Below, one piece after another: positions 6,074 to 12,528 of a DNA stretch of 12,528 bases. Under the pieces are notes generated by a model. The model searched no databases. It had not been told where the DNA came from and saw only the letters and a program-made list of their open reading frames with translations. Every line of letters begins with the position of its first letter. The stretch's first letter is position 1. The DNA comes from Microbacteriaceae bacterium (GTDB lineage: Bacteria; Actinomycetota; Actinomycetes; Actinomycetales; Microbacteriaceae): positions 1-12,528 of the forward strand of contig JAGIAU010000044.1 of NCBI GenBank assembly GCA_017744755.1, read 5' to 3'. A program made the position numbers and the translations under genes.

Positions 6074-7012
6074 ATGAGGGCGATCGTCACCGGAGGGGCC
6101 GGGTTCCTCGGCGACCGCGTCGTCAGGCGGCTGCTGGAGGACGGCGCCGATCGGGTGGCCGTCGTCGACCTCGTCCCGCCGCGCCCCGATCTGGCGGGGG
6201 ACCCGCGCGTCGAGACGGTCGTCGGCGACCTCGCCGAGACCGTCCCGGCGCTCGTCCCGGCCGACCTCGTCGTGCACCTCGCGGCCGTCGTCAGCGGCGC
6301 GGCCGAGCGGGACTTCGACCTCGGGATGCAGGTGAACCTCGATGCGACGCGCGCCGTCCTGGAACGCGCCCGCGCCTGGGGCACCGTCCCGACCCTCGTC
6401 TTCTCCAGCTCCCTCGCGGTGTTCGGGGCCGATCCGTGGTCCCCGACCCCGCCCGTCATCGACGACGACACGCTGCCGCGGCCGCAGTCGAGCTACGGGA
6501 TCCAGAAGTTCATCGGCGAGCAGCTCGTCGCCGACTACACCCGCAAGGGCTTCGTGCGCGGCCGGACGGTGCGCCTCATGACCGTCGCGGTCCGCCCCGG
6601 CGCCCCGAACGCGGCCGCGTCGAGCTTCGTCTCCGGGATCATCCGCGAGCCGATCGCCGGCGCCGAATCGACCTGCCCCGTCGACCCCGATCTGCCGATC
6701 GCGCTCTCCTCGCCCCGCCGCACCGTCGACGGCATCATCGCCGCGGCGACCGCCGGCGAGGAGTGGGGGAGCCGCACCGCCATGAACCTCCCCGCGCTCA
6801 CGACGAGCCCGCGCGAGATGGCGGCCGCGCTCGACCGCGTCGCCGGCGATGGGACGAGCGCGCGCATCCGCTGGGAGCGCGATCCCGCCGTCGAGGCGAT
6901 CGTCGGCAGCTGGCCGGCGCGATTCCGGACCGACCGCGCACGAGCGCTGGGGCTCGGCCCGGAGACGTCGTTCGACGACGTCGTCCGCGCCTACCTGGAG
7001 GGCGGCGCCTGA
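6074..7012 (+). CDS. denD: D-erythronate dehydrogenase (DenD-like), extended short-chain dehydrogenase
   Basis: 312 residues from an ATG with AGGAGG 4 bases upstream. The N-terminal Rossmann fold has TGGAGFLG (6-13) and an acidic residue after the second strand (Asp32), pointing to NAD rather than NADP. The active site shows Ser112/Ser113 and Tyr141-x3-Lys145 (SSYGIQK). Several stretches are typical of DenD: HLAAVVSGAAERDFDLGMQVN, RPGAPNAAASSFVSGIIREP, SPRRTVDG and a late SWPARF. Characterised DenD oxidises D-erythronate to 2-oxo-tetronate, which OtnI, OtnK and OtnC then convert to dihydroxyacetone phosphate. An OtnK-like kinase lies beyond the divergent gntR gene, which supports the call. 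No OtnI or OtnC gene is visible. Another four-carbon or related hydroxy acid could be the substrate. Confidence 0.85.
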   Translation: MRAIVTGGAGFLGDRVVRRLLEDGADRVAVVDLVPPRPDLAGDPRVETVVGDLAETVPALVPADLVVHLAAVVSGAAERDFDLGMQVNLDATRAVLERARAWGTVPTLVFSSSLAVFGADPWSPTPPVIDDDTLPRPQSSYGIQKFIGEQLVADYTRKGFVRGRTVRLMTVAVRPGAPNAAASSFVSGIIREPIAGAESTCPVDPDLPIALSSPRRTVDGIIAAATAGEEWGSRTAMNLPALTTSPREMAAALDRVAGDGTSARIRWERDPAVEAIVGSWPARFRTDRARALGLGPETSFDDVVRAYLEGGA

Positions 7013-7131
7013 GCGTCGTCGTGGCCGGAGGACGGAGGAGGATGGTGGACGATGCGGCGGCCTCAGCGGGACTGGGATCGCACGGCGCCGAGGCCGTGCC
7101 CGATCCGGCGCGCCGCGGATGGGGGTCCGAC

Positions 7132-8772
7132 ATGTCCGGCATCGCGCTCGCCCCGATCCTGGAGCGCTCGTGGGCGCAGGCGCTCGAGGAGGCGCGGGAA
7201 CGGCGCGCCGACCGGATCGCGTTCCATTTCGAGGGCGATGACTGGCATCAGGGGCTGAGCTTCGCCGAATGGCATGACGCCTCGTGCCTCGCGGCGGCCG
7301 GGCTCGCGGCGCTCGGCGTCGAGAAGGGCGACCGGGTCGCCGTGCTCGCCCCGGGCGGCGCCGTCTGGCCGATCCTGCAGACCGCCTGCAGCCATCTCGG
7401 CGCCATCGTCGTCCCGGTGAACACGCGCTACCGGCTGGACGAGCTCGGCTTCGTGCTGGGACTCGCCGAGCCGAAGGCGGTCGTGCTCGTCGAGCGCTAC
7501 CACCGCACGGACTACCTCCAGCTGGTCTCCGAGGCGCTGGACGGCCGGGCGGCGGAGCTCGTCACGATCGACGGTCCCCGGGTCGGCCTCGAGCCGGCCG
7601 CATCGCCGGGGCCGGCCGGCCGCCGCTCCTTCGCGGAGCTGCTCGCGCTCGGCGCCGCAGCCGCGCCGGCGCCGCTCGTCGGCCGTGCGGACGATCCGGT
7701 CCTCCTCCAGTTCACCTCCGGCACGAGCGCGTTCCCCAAGGGGGCGCTGCTGCACAGCCGCGCGACGCTGGGCGCGACCTGGTATCTCGCGGAGCGGATG
7801 CGGGTGACGGAGGACGACGTCTACTTCTCGACGCAGCCGATGTACCACGTCGGGGGATCGGTGGCGACGACGCTCATGGCGCTCGGCGCCGGGCCGACCA
7901 TGATCGTGCCGGAGCGGTACTCGCCGGAGGCCGTGTTCCGGCTCATCCCGAAGCACCGCTGCACGGTGCGCACCGGGCAGGCCGCCATGTACGCGATGGA
8001 GATCGCCCATCCCGACTACCGTCCCGAGCACTTCGCCTCGCTCGAGAAGGCGTGGTCCGGCGGCACGCCGGAGCTGCGCCGCGTGATCAGCCGCGAGATG
8101 GGCGTGCCGGTCATGACGACGATCTACGGGCTCACCGAGACGGCGGGCACGACGACGATCAACGCGCTCGACGACCCCGAGGCGGTCTGGCTGCACTCCT
8201 GCGGGAGGGCGATCCCGGGCGTCGAGGTCGGCATCCAGGCCGAGCCGGGCGGCGAGGTCGCCACGACCGCCGACGTCACGGGGGAGATCGTGATCCGCGG
8301 CTGGTCGGTCATGATCGGCTACTACCGGAACGAGGCGGCGACCGCAGAGGCGATCGATCCGGACGGCTGGTTCCACACCGGCGACATCGGACGGCTGGAT
8401 GCCGACGGGAACCTCTTCTTCGTCGACCGGATGAAGGACATGATCAAGCCGGGCGGGGAGAACGTCTCCGCCGCGGAGGTGGAGCGGGTGATCCGGACGT
8501 TCGACGGCATCGCGGAGGTCGCGGTGGTGGGCCGGCCGGACGAGCGCCTCGGCCAGGTGCCGGTGGCGTTCGTGTCGTTGCATCCCGGTCGTCCGTTCGA
8601 CCCGGACGGCGTCATCGCGCACTGCGCCGCGCGGATGGCGAGCTTCAAGGTGCCGCGGGAGGTCCGCCTGGTGCGCGAGTGGCCGATGACGGAGAGCGGG
8701 AAGATCCTCAAGCGGGAGCTCGCGGCCTCGCTCGGCGCCGGGGATGCGCGCTATGTGGGCCTGGGCGGCTGA
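7132..8772 (+). CDS. AMP-forming acyl-CoA ligase, substrate unknown (first copy)
   Basis: 546 residues from the ATG at 7132, which has GGGGG 6 bases upstream. It carries the marks of the ANL adenylate-forming family: phosphate loop FTSGTSAFPKG (194-204), IYGLTET (331-337), GWFHTGDIG (412-420, Asp418 binding ribose), DMIKPGGENVSAAEVE, and the catalytic Lys524 in ESGKILK. It should activate a carboxylic acid to its CoA thioester through an acyl-adenylate. The acid cannot be read from sequence; resemblance is to medium-chain, cyclic or aromatic acid ligases. It follows denD after 119 bases, probably on the same transcript. An in-frame start at 7042/7045 with a strong GGAGGAGG site would add about 30 residues, but that extension is low in complexity. 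The 119-base gap holds nothing else recognisable. Confidence 0.88.
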   Translation: MSGIALAPILERSWAQALEEARERRADRIAFHFEGDDWHQGLSFAEWHDASCLAAAGLAALGVEKGDRVAVLAPGGAVWPILQTACSHLGAIVVPVNTRYRLDELGFVLGLAEPKAVVLVERYHRTDYLQLVSEALDGRAAELVTIDGPRVGLEPAASPGPAGRRSFAELLALGAAAAPAPLVGRADDPVLLQFTSGTSAFPKGALLHSRATLGATWYLAERMRVTEDDVYFSTQPMYHVGGSVATTLMALGAGPTMIVPERYSPEAVFRLIPKHRCTVRTGQAAMYAMEIAHPDYRPEHFASLEKAWSGGTPELRRVISREMGVPVMTTIYGLTETAGTTTINALDDPEAVWLHSCGRAIPGVEVGIQAEPGGEVATTADVTGEIVIRGWSVMIGYYRNEAATAEAIDPDGWFHTGDIGRLDADGNLFFVDRMKDMIKPGGENVSAAEVERVIRTFDGIAEVAVVGRPDERLGQVPVAFVSLHPGRPFDPDGVIAHCAARMASFKVPREVRLVREWPMTESGKILKRELAASLGAGDARYVGLGG

Positions 8773-8787
8773 TCGGAGCGCGAAGGT

Positions 8788-8811
8788 TTCGAAAATGATG
8801 GATAATTCGAA
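8788..8811. promoter_or_regulatory. Paired TTCGAA boxes before the second ligase operon (operator C)
   Basis: TTCGAA occurs at 8788-8793 and 8806-8811, 18 bp centre to centre, in a short AT-rich gap between the two ligase genes. GATAAT at 8801-8806, one mismatch from TATAAT, is a likely -10 and overlaps the second box, so binding there should block transcription. No clear -35 is present. It implies that the second ligase and the MaoC genes have their own regulated promoter. Confidence 0.6.
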
Positions 8812-8835
8812 CATGCAGTTCCAAGGTTGCGACGC

Positions 8836-10431
8836 ATGAACGACTCGATCGCGAAGGGCCGCCCGGCCGCCGCCCGGGGCGAGACGATCGGCGAGCTGCT
8901 GCGCCGCGTCGCCGGCGAGGTGCCGGATCGCGTGGCGCTCGTCGAAGGCGTCGCCGAGTCCGACCGTCGGCGCTGGACCTACGCCGAGCTGCTCCGCGAC
9001 GCGGAGGCGGCGGCCAGGGCGATGCTGCGCCGCTTCGCACCGGGCGACCGCGTCGCCATCTGGGCGCCGAACATCCCCGAGTACCAGATCGCCCAGTACG
9101 GCGCCGCGCTCGCGGGCCTCGTCGTGGTGACCGTCAACCCCGCGTTCCGGCGGGCCGAGGCGCGGTACGCGTTCGAGCACGCCGAGGTGTCGGGGTGCTT
9201 CACCGTGGGCGAGTTCCGCAGCCATCCGCTGCTCGCCGAGGCGCGCGCCCTCTCCGACGAGGTCGCCGGGCTGCACACGGTCGTGGACCTCGAGCACTGG
9301 GAGGACTTCCTCGCCGACGGCGACCCGGCCGCCGGGCTGCCGGTCGTCGACCCGGCCGCGCCCGCACAGATCCTCTACACCTCGGGGACCACGGGGCTGC
9401 CGAAGGGCGCGCTGCTCGCGCACGCCGCGCTCACCGACAACGTGACCGAGGGCGTCGCGAACATCGCGGGCGAGTCCGCGGACCGCACCGTGTGGCTCGC
9501 CGTGCTCCCCATGTTCCACCTCGCGAGCTGCGCCGTCGCGGCGGTCGGCACCGTGAGCCTGCGCGGCGCGCTCGTCACGATGCGCGGCTTCGACGCCGCT
9601 CTCGCCGTGCGGCTCATCGCGGAGGAGCGCGTCTCGACGCTGAACATCGTGCCGACCCTGATGTGGGCGATGCTGCGGGATCCCGCCTGGGAGGGGTCGG
9701 ACACCTCGAGCCTGCACTCGATCATGCTCGGCGGGGCGCCCATCCCGCCCGAGCTCGCCCGGCAGGTGCGCGACCAGGGGATCGTGCCGATCGTCGGCTA
9801 CGGCCTCACGGAGGCCCCCATGGTCTCGGCGACGAGCGCCGGCGACGACGACCACGATCTCATCAACACGATCGGCCGCCCGCTGCCCGGCGTCGAGATG
9901 CGCGTCGCCGACCCCGTGACCGGGAGGGTGCTCGCGATCGGCGGGATCGGCGAGATCGAGACGCGCGGGAGGCACACCTTCGCCGGCTACTGGCGCGATG
10001 CGGGGGCGACCGCCGCCGCGTTCCGCGAGGACGGCTGGCTGCGCACCGGCGATCTCGGCACCATGGACGAGCGCGGCGTGGTCTCGATGGCCGGGCGGGC
10101 CAAGGAGATGATCATCCGCGGCGGGGAGAACGTCTATCCGCGCGAGATCGAGGACCATCTCGTGAAGCTCGACGGCGTGCTCGACGCCGCGGTGATCGGC
10201 CTGCCGGACGACTACTACGGCGAGGTGGTCGCCGCGTTCGTCCGGCGGGCCGATCCGGCTCGCACGGCGGCCGCCCTCTCGGCGGAGCTGCGCCTCGAGG
10301 TCACGGGCTACAAGGTGCCGTCGCGCTGGTTCTTCCTCGAGGAGTTCCCGCTGACGCCCTCGGGGAAGATCCAGAAGTTCGCGCTCCGCGAGGGCTTCGA
10401 GACCGGCAGGTATGCAGAGGAGGCACGATGA
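8836..10431 (+). CDS. AMP-forming acyl-CoA ligase, substrate unknown (second copy)
   Basis: 531 residues from the ATG at 8836, with AAGG 9 bases upstream; a TTG three codons earlier directly abuts that AAGG and is unlikely to be used. It shows the full ANL set: YTSGTTGLPKG (181-191), YGLTE (322-326), GWLRTGDLG (400-408, Asp406), MIIRGGENVYPREIE, and catalytic Lys511 in TPSGKIQK. The GENVYPREIE form resembles fatty-acyl and 3-(methylthio)propionyl/cyclohexanecarboxyl-type ligases. The acid it uses is not readable. It is clearly divergent from the first ligase rather than a recent duplicate: the N-terminal halves differ and the motif spacing is not the same. Its stop overlaps the next start (ATGA), so it is translationally coupled to the hydratase genes and probably supplies their CoA substrate. 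Confidence 0.9.
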   Translation: MNDSIAKGRPAAARGETIGELLRRVAGEVPDRVALVEGVAESDRRRWTYAELLRDAEAAARAMLRRFAPGDRVAIWAPNIPEYQIAQYGAALAGLVVVTVNPAFRRAEARYAFEHAEVSGCFTVGEFRSHPLLAEARALSDEVAGLHTVVDLEHWEDFLADGDPAAGLPVVDPAAPAQILYTSGTTGLPKGALLAHAALTDNVTEGVANIAGESADRTVWLAVLPMFHLASCAVAAVGTVSLRGALVTMRGFDAALAVRLIAEERVSTLNIVPTLMWAMLRDPAWEGSDTSSLHSIMLGGAPIPPELARQVRDQGIVPIVGYGLTEAPMVSATSAGDDDHDLINTIGRPLPGVEMRVADPVTGRVLAIGGIGEIETRGRHTFAGYWRDAGATAAAFREDGWLRTGDLGTMDERGVVSMAGRAKEMIIRGGENVYPREIEDHLVKLDGVLDAAVIGLPDDYYGEVVAAFVRRADPARTAAALSAELRLEVTGYKVPSRWFFLEEFPLTPSGKIQKFALREGFETGRYAEEAR

Positions 10432-10880
10432 GCGTCCCGGACATCGACGCGCTGCGGGAGCGGGCGGTCGGGCACAGGTTCCCCGGAGGGGTGTTCCGCG
10501 TCGCGGAGTACGAGCGTTGGCTCTCCCACGACGCGATGCACTCGCCGCCGATCGCCGGCCGGATCCTGCACCCCGTGTGGATCCTGCTCGGGGCGCTGCG
10601 CGGGATGGGCGTCACGATCGACGAGCTGACCGCCCTGGCGGAGGCGGGCGCGCACGACGGCACGGTGTTCGGCGAGACCGTCATGGAGCAGCACGCGCCG
10701 CTCCAGGCGGAGGTCGAGTACGTCGTGCGGGGCGGCGTGACGGACCTGGTGCGCCGGACGGGCAAGCGCGCCGGCCTGATGGACCTCATGACCTTCCGGC
10801 TCGAGCTCGTGGACCCGGGCGGCGAGGTCGCCGCCGTGTCCGAGCAGACCTTCGTCTTCCCTCGCAGGAGCGCCGCATGA
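10428..10880 (+). CDS. MaoC-like hydratase/dehydratase subunit, FAS1-like N-terminal type
   Basis: 150 residues; the ATG overlaps the previous stop as ATGA and has AGGAGG (10418-10423) 4 bases upstream. The sequence fits a single hot-dog domain of the N-terminal MaoC dehydratase type. An N-terminal helical part with HPVWILLGALRGMGVT is followed by FGETVMEQHAPLQAEVEYVV and the strand-rich end LELVDPGGEVAAVSEQTFVF. The catalytic D-x-N-P-x-x-H motif is absent, as expected for the non-catalytic half of a two-part enzyme. The next gene supplies that motif, so the two probably form a heteromeric enoyl-CoA hydratase or 3-hydroxyacyl-CoA dehydratase. Similar split pairs occur in actinobacterial fatty-acid and sterol pathways. 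The family call for this subunit is less certain than for its partner. Confidence 0.72.
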   Translation: MSVPDIDALRERAVGHRFPGGVFRVAEYERWLSHDAMHSPPIAGRILHPVWILLGALRGMGVTIDELTALAEAGAHDGTVFGETVMEQHAPLQAEVEYVVRGGVTDLVRRTGKRAGLMDLMTFRLELVDPGGEVAAVSEQTFVFPRRSAA

Positions 10881-11275
10881 GCGCGCTCGCGGTCGGCCAG
10901 GAGATCCCGGCGCTGCGCGTGGAGGCCGGCCTGCCGGAGATGAAGCTGTTCTCGCTCATCATGGCGGATCCGAACCCCATCCACTTCGATCCGGAGCACA
11001 CCGCCGCGCTCGGCATGGGGCCGCGCCCGATCAACCAGGGCACGCTGAACATGGCGTACCCGATCGACGCGCTCATCGCGGTGATCGGCGATCCGGCGCG
11101 GATCCGGAGGTTCCAGTGCCGCTTCCTCGGGAACGTCGTCGCCGGCGACGTGCTCGACGCGGCCGGTCGGGTGCTCGCGATCGAGGACGGCGTGGCGACC
11201 GTCGAGCTGTGGCTCGATCAGGTCGACGGGCCGCGCGTGCTCGCCGGCATCGCAGAGGTCAGCATCGTCGACTAG
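10877..11275 (+). CDS. MaoC-family hydratase/dehydratase, catalytic subunit
   Basis: 132 residues; the ATG overlaps the previous stop as ATGA, with AGGAG (10866-10870) 6 bases upstream. The hydratase-2 signature is clear: IMADPNPIHFDPEHTAALGM with catalytic Asp31 and His36 and the conserved Asn33-Pro34, then INQGTLNMAY. A second half with RRFQCRFLGNVVAGD is typical of MaoC hot-dog domains. It should add water to, or remove it from, an (R)-3-hydroxyacyl-CoA/enoyl-CoA pair. At this length it is a single hot dog, so it needs a partner, most simply the gene just upstream. It is the last gene of the operon and is followed by a hairpin. Confidence 0.88.
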   Translation: MSALAVGQEIPALRVEAGLPEMKLFSLIMADPNPIHFDPEHTAALGMGPRPINQGTLNMAYPIDALIAVIGDPARIRRFQCRFLGNVVAGDVLDAAGRVLAIEDGVATVELWLDQVDGPRVLAGIAEVSIVD

Positions 11276-11277
11276 TT

Positions 11278-11311
11278 CAGCGCGATACGCCTAGAACGCA
11301 TATCCGCGCTG
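11278..11311. terminator. Hairpin between the convergent maoC gene and the ADP-forming ligase
   Basis: In the 58-base gap, CAGCGCGATACGC (11278-11290) pairs with GCATATCCGCGCTG (11298-11311) across the loop CTAGAAC, with one bulge and one mismatch. No long T-tract follows on either strand. Its place between facing stop codons suggests a bidirectional terminator. Confidence 0.6.
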
Positions 11312-11333
11312 ACTGCCGAGCGGAGCGCCCCGT

Positions 11334-12528
11334 TCAGCGGATCAGCAGCGCATCGACGACGGTCGCGCCGCGTCGCGCGAGCATCACCGGGTTCAGCTCG
11401 ATCTCGCGGTACTCGGCGAGGTCGCCCGTGGCGGCCTCGCCGAGCGCCACGAGGAACGCGGCGAGCGATTCGGCGCGCTCGGCGCCGACGAGCCGGACGA
11501 GTCCCCATTCGGCGATCCGGCTGTCGATCGTCGCGCGGGCGGCGGGCAGCGGCACCGTGCCGAAGACGGCGCCGGCCTCGGCGGCCCAGCCGCCGACGGC
11601 GACCGTGACGCTCGGCCCCGCGAGCGGGTCGCGCACGACCCCGACGAGGAGCTCCGGGCCGGAGACCATCTCGGTCACGAGGAACCGGACGTCGGAGCCG
11701 TCGGTGACGCCCGCGGCGATCGCGTTCGCCCGGATCGTCGTGCACGCGTCGGCGACGCCGGAGGCCGGGACGCCGAGCAGCACGCCGCCGACGCGCTCCT
11801 TGTGCGCGACGGCCGCGAGCGAGAGCTTCACCGCGAACGGCCCCTCCAGGGACGCCGCGAGCGACTGGGCCGACTGCTCGTCGGCGACCTCGGCACCGCG
11901 CACGACGGGCACACCCGCCGCCTCGAGGAGCCGACGCGCCGGCGCCTCGGCGACGATGCCCTTCGCGGTCGTGCTCGAGCCTCCCGACGCGGACGCGCCC
12001 GGGAGGTCGCCGTCGGAGCGCGCAGGCAGGGCGAGGCGACCGAGCGCCGCGAGGGTGAGCTCGAGCGAGGGGCTCACCCAGACGTCGCCGTCGGCGGCGA
12101 GCTCGCGCATCCAGTCGGAGACCGGCTGGTGCGCGACGCTCGCGATGAGCACGGGGAGCCCTGTCGTCTGCGACATGGCCCTCAGCCGCTCCATGCCGGC
12201 GCGCTGCCAGTGGTACTCGGGACTCTCGGTCGGCCAGGGCAGCTGCCACGGCTCGATGAGGTACCGGACGGCTGGATCGTCCCCGAGCGCCGCGTAGACG
12301 GCGGCGGCGTCGCCCGTGTTGATGTCGAGCGGGTTGCCGATGTAGGCCCCGTCGGGCAGCGCCGTGCGCAGCCGGTCCGCGGTGGCCGGCGACGGCGCCG
12401 CGAGCGGCACGCCGTGCCGCGCGGCGAGGTCCGCGGTGAGGCCCGCGCCGCCGCCGGAGAGCGTGGCGACGAAGCCGCCGCGCGCACCCTCCGCGCCGAG
12501 CACTGAGGCGAGCGCCGCGACGCGGGCG
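11334..12528 (-). CDS. ADP-forming acyl-CoA synthetase (acetate-CoA ligase family), C-terminal part
   Basis: The frame is open through the right edge, so the N-terminus and start lie outside; 397 residues are visible, about the last 55% of a roughly 700-residue fused enzyme. The first visible part is the succinyl-CoA-ligase-like flavodoxin domain (ATLSGGGAGLTADLAARHGV, then GNPLDINTGDAA). From about residue 195 onward comes an ATP-grasp domain: APARRLLEAAGVPV, FAVKLSLAAVAHKERVGGV (matching the HKxxVGGV signature), EMVSGPELLVGVVRDP and EIELNPVML near the end. Such enzymes interconvert an acyl-CoA, ADP and phosphate with the free acid, CoA and ATP. The substrate may be acetate or a larger acid. 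The CoA-binding domain and any phosphohistidine segment lie outside the window. It converges on the MaoC operon and may belong to the same metabolism under separate control. Confidence 0.87.
   Translation of the reverse strand, partial: ARVAALASVLGAEGARGGFVATLSGGGAGLTADLAARHGVPLAAPSPATADRLRTALPDGAYIGNPLDINTGDAAAVYAALGDDPAVRYLIEPWQLPWPTESPEYHWQRAGMERLRAMSQTTGLPVLIASVAHQPVSDWMRELAADGDVWVSPSLELTLAALGRLALPARSDGDLPGASASGGSSTTAKGIVAEAPARRLLEAAGVPVVRGAEVADEQSAQSLAASLEGPFAVKLSLAAVAHKERVGGVLLGVPASGVADACTTIRANAIAAGVTDGSDVRFLVTEMVSGPELLVGVVRDPLAGPSVTVAVGGWAAEAGAVFGTVPLPAARATIDSRIAEWGLVRLVGAERAESLAAFLVALGEAATGDLAEYREIELNPVMLARRGATVVDALLIR

Noticed and set aside
5217..6077. A 286-codon plus-strand frame opposite gntR
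   Set aside because: It is antisense to a clear GntR/FCD gene and runs through both operator regions; no domain is recognisable.
6028..7131. Upstream part of the long frame containing the first acyl-CoA ligase
   Set aside because: Over denD this frame gives only Arg-rich shadow sequence; real ligase homology begins near 7132, so a denD-overlapping fusion protein is not supported.
8788..8811. The TTCGAA boxes considered as remnants of an inverted terminal repeat of an insertion element
   Set aside because: No transposase, target duplication or extended terminal repeat is present, and the same boxes occur before three transcription units, which fits operators better.
7063..10158. A 1031-codon open frame on the minus strand
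   Set aside because: It lies antisense to both acyl-CoA ligases, has an Arg/Asp/His/Gly-rich composition with no domain pattern, and crosses the gap between two well-supported genes. Long antisense frames are expected in GC-rich codon-biased DNA.

Overview
The window reads as chromosomal DNA from a high-GC actinomycete, most likely a member of the Microbacteriaceae or a close relative. Evidence: GC-rich codons throughout, GTG starts, a WhiB1 protein, a PdtaS-type histidine kinase, an actinobacterial SecA-like C-terminus and an Rv3235-family neighbour. The order secA tail, Rv3235-family gene, pdtaS, convergent whiB1 recalls the same genes in mycobacteria, so the left end is conserved core.

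Layout. 1-2620 holds core genes: the secA end (+), an Rv3235-family gene (-), pdtaS (+) and whiB1 (-). 2621-2822 is a divergent promoter region. 2823-3733 holds a four-helix membrane protein (+) whose stop codon overlaps that of a Bcp-type thiol peroxidase (-). About 3802-11275 is an accessory metabolic block. On the minus strand it has a GntR/FCD regulator followed by a four-carbon acid-sugar kinase (DUF1537, OtnK-like). Divergently on the plus strand are a D-erythronate dehydrogenase (DenD-like), an acyl-CoA ligase, a second acyl-CoA ligase, and a two-gene MaoC hydratase/dehydratase. The last three genes are coupled by ATGA overlaps. From 11334 to the window end, on the minus strand, lies the C-terminal part of an ADP-forming acyl-CoA synthetase.

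How the genes may work together. DenD and OtnK are two of the four enzymes of the known D-erythronate route (DenD, OtnI, OtnK, OtnC). The isomerase OtnI and decarboxylase OtnC are absent here, and CoA-thioester enzymes stand beside the pair instead. Paired TTCGAA boxes, 18-19 bp centre to centre, precede the kinase, denD and the second ligase operon, and a possible half-box lies in front of gntR. This suggests one GntR regulon covering both the sugar-acid and CoA genes. That regulon, and the unusual enzyme combination, are the most interesting things in the window.

Smaller points: two genes carry a TAGCCT hexamer exactly 6 nt before their start codon, as in leaderless transcripts; an exact DnaA-box sequence lies upstream of pdtaS; and hairpins lie in three convergent intergenic gaps. 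No tRNA, rRNA, CRISPR array, transposase or phage gene was seen.
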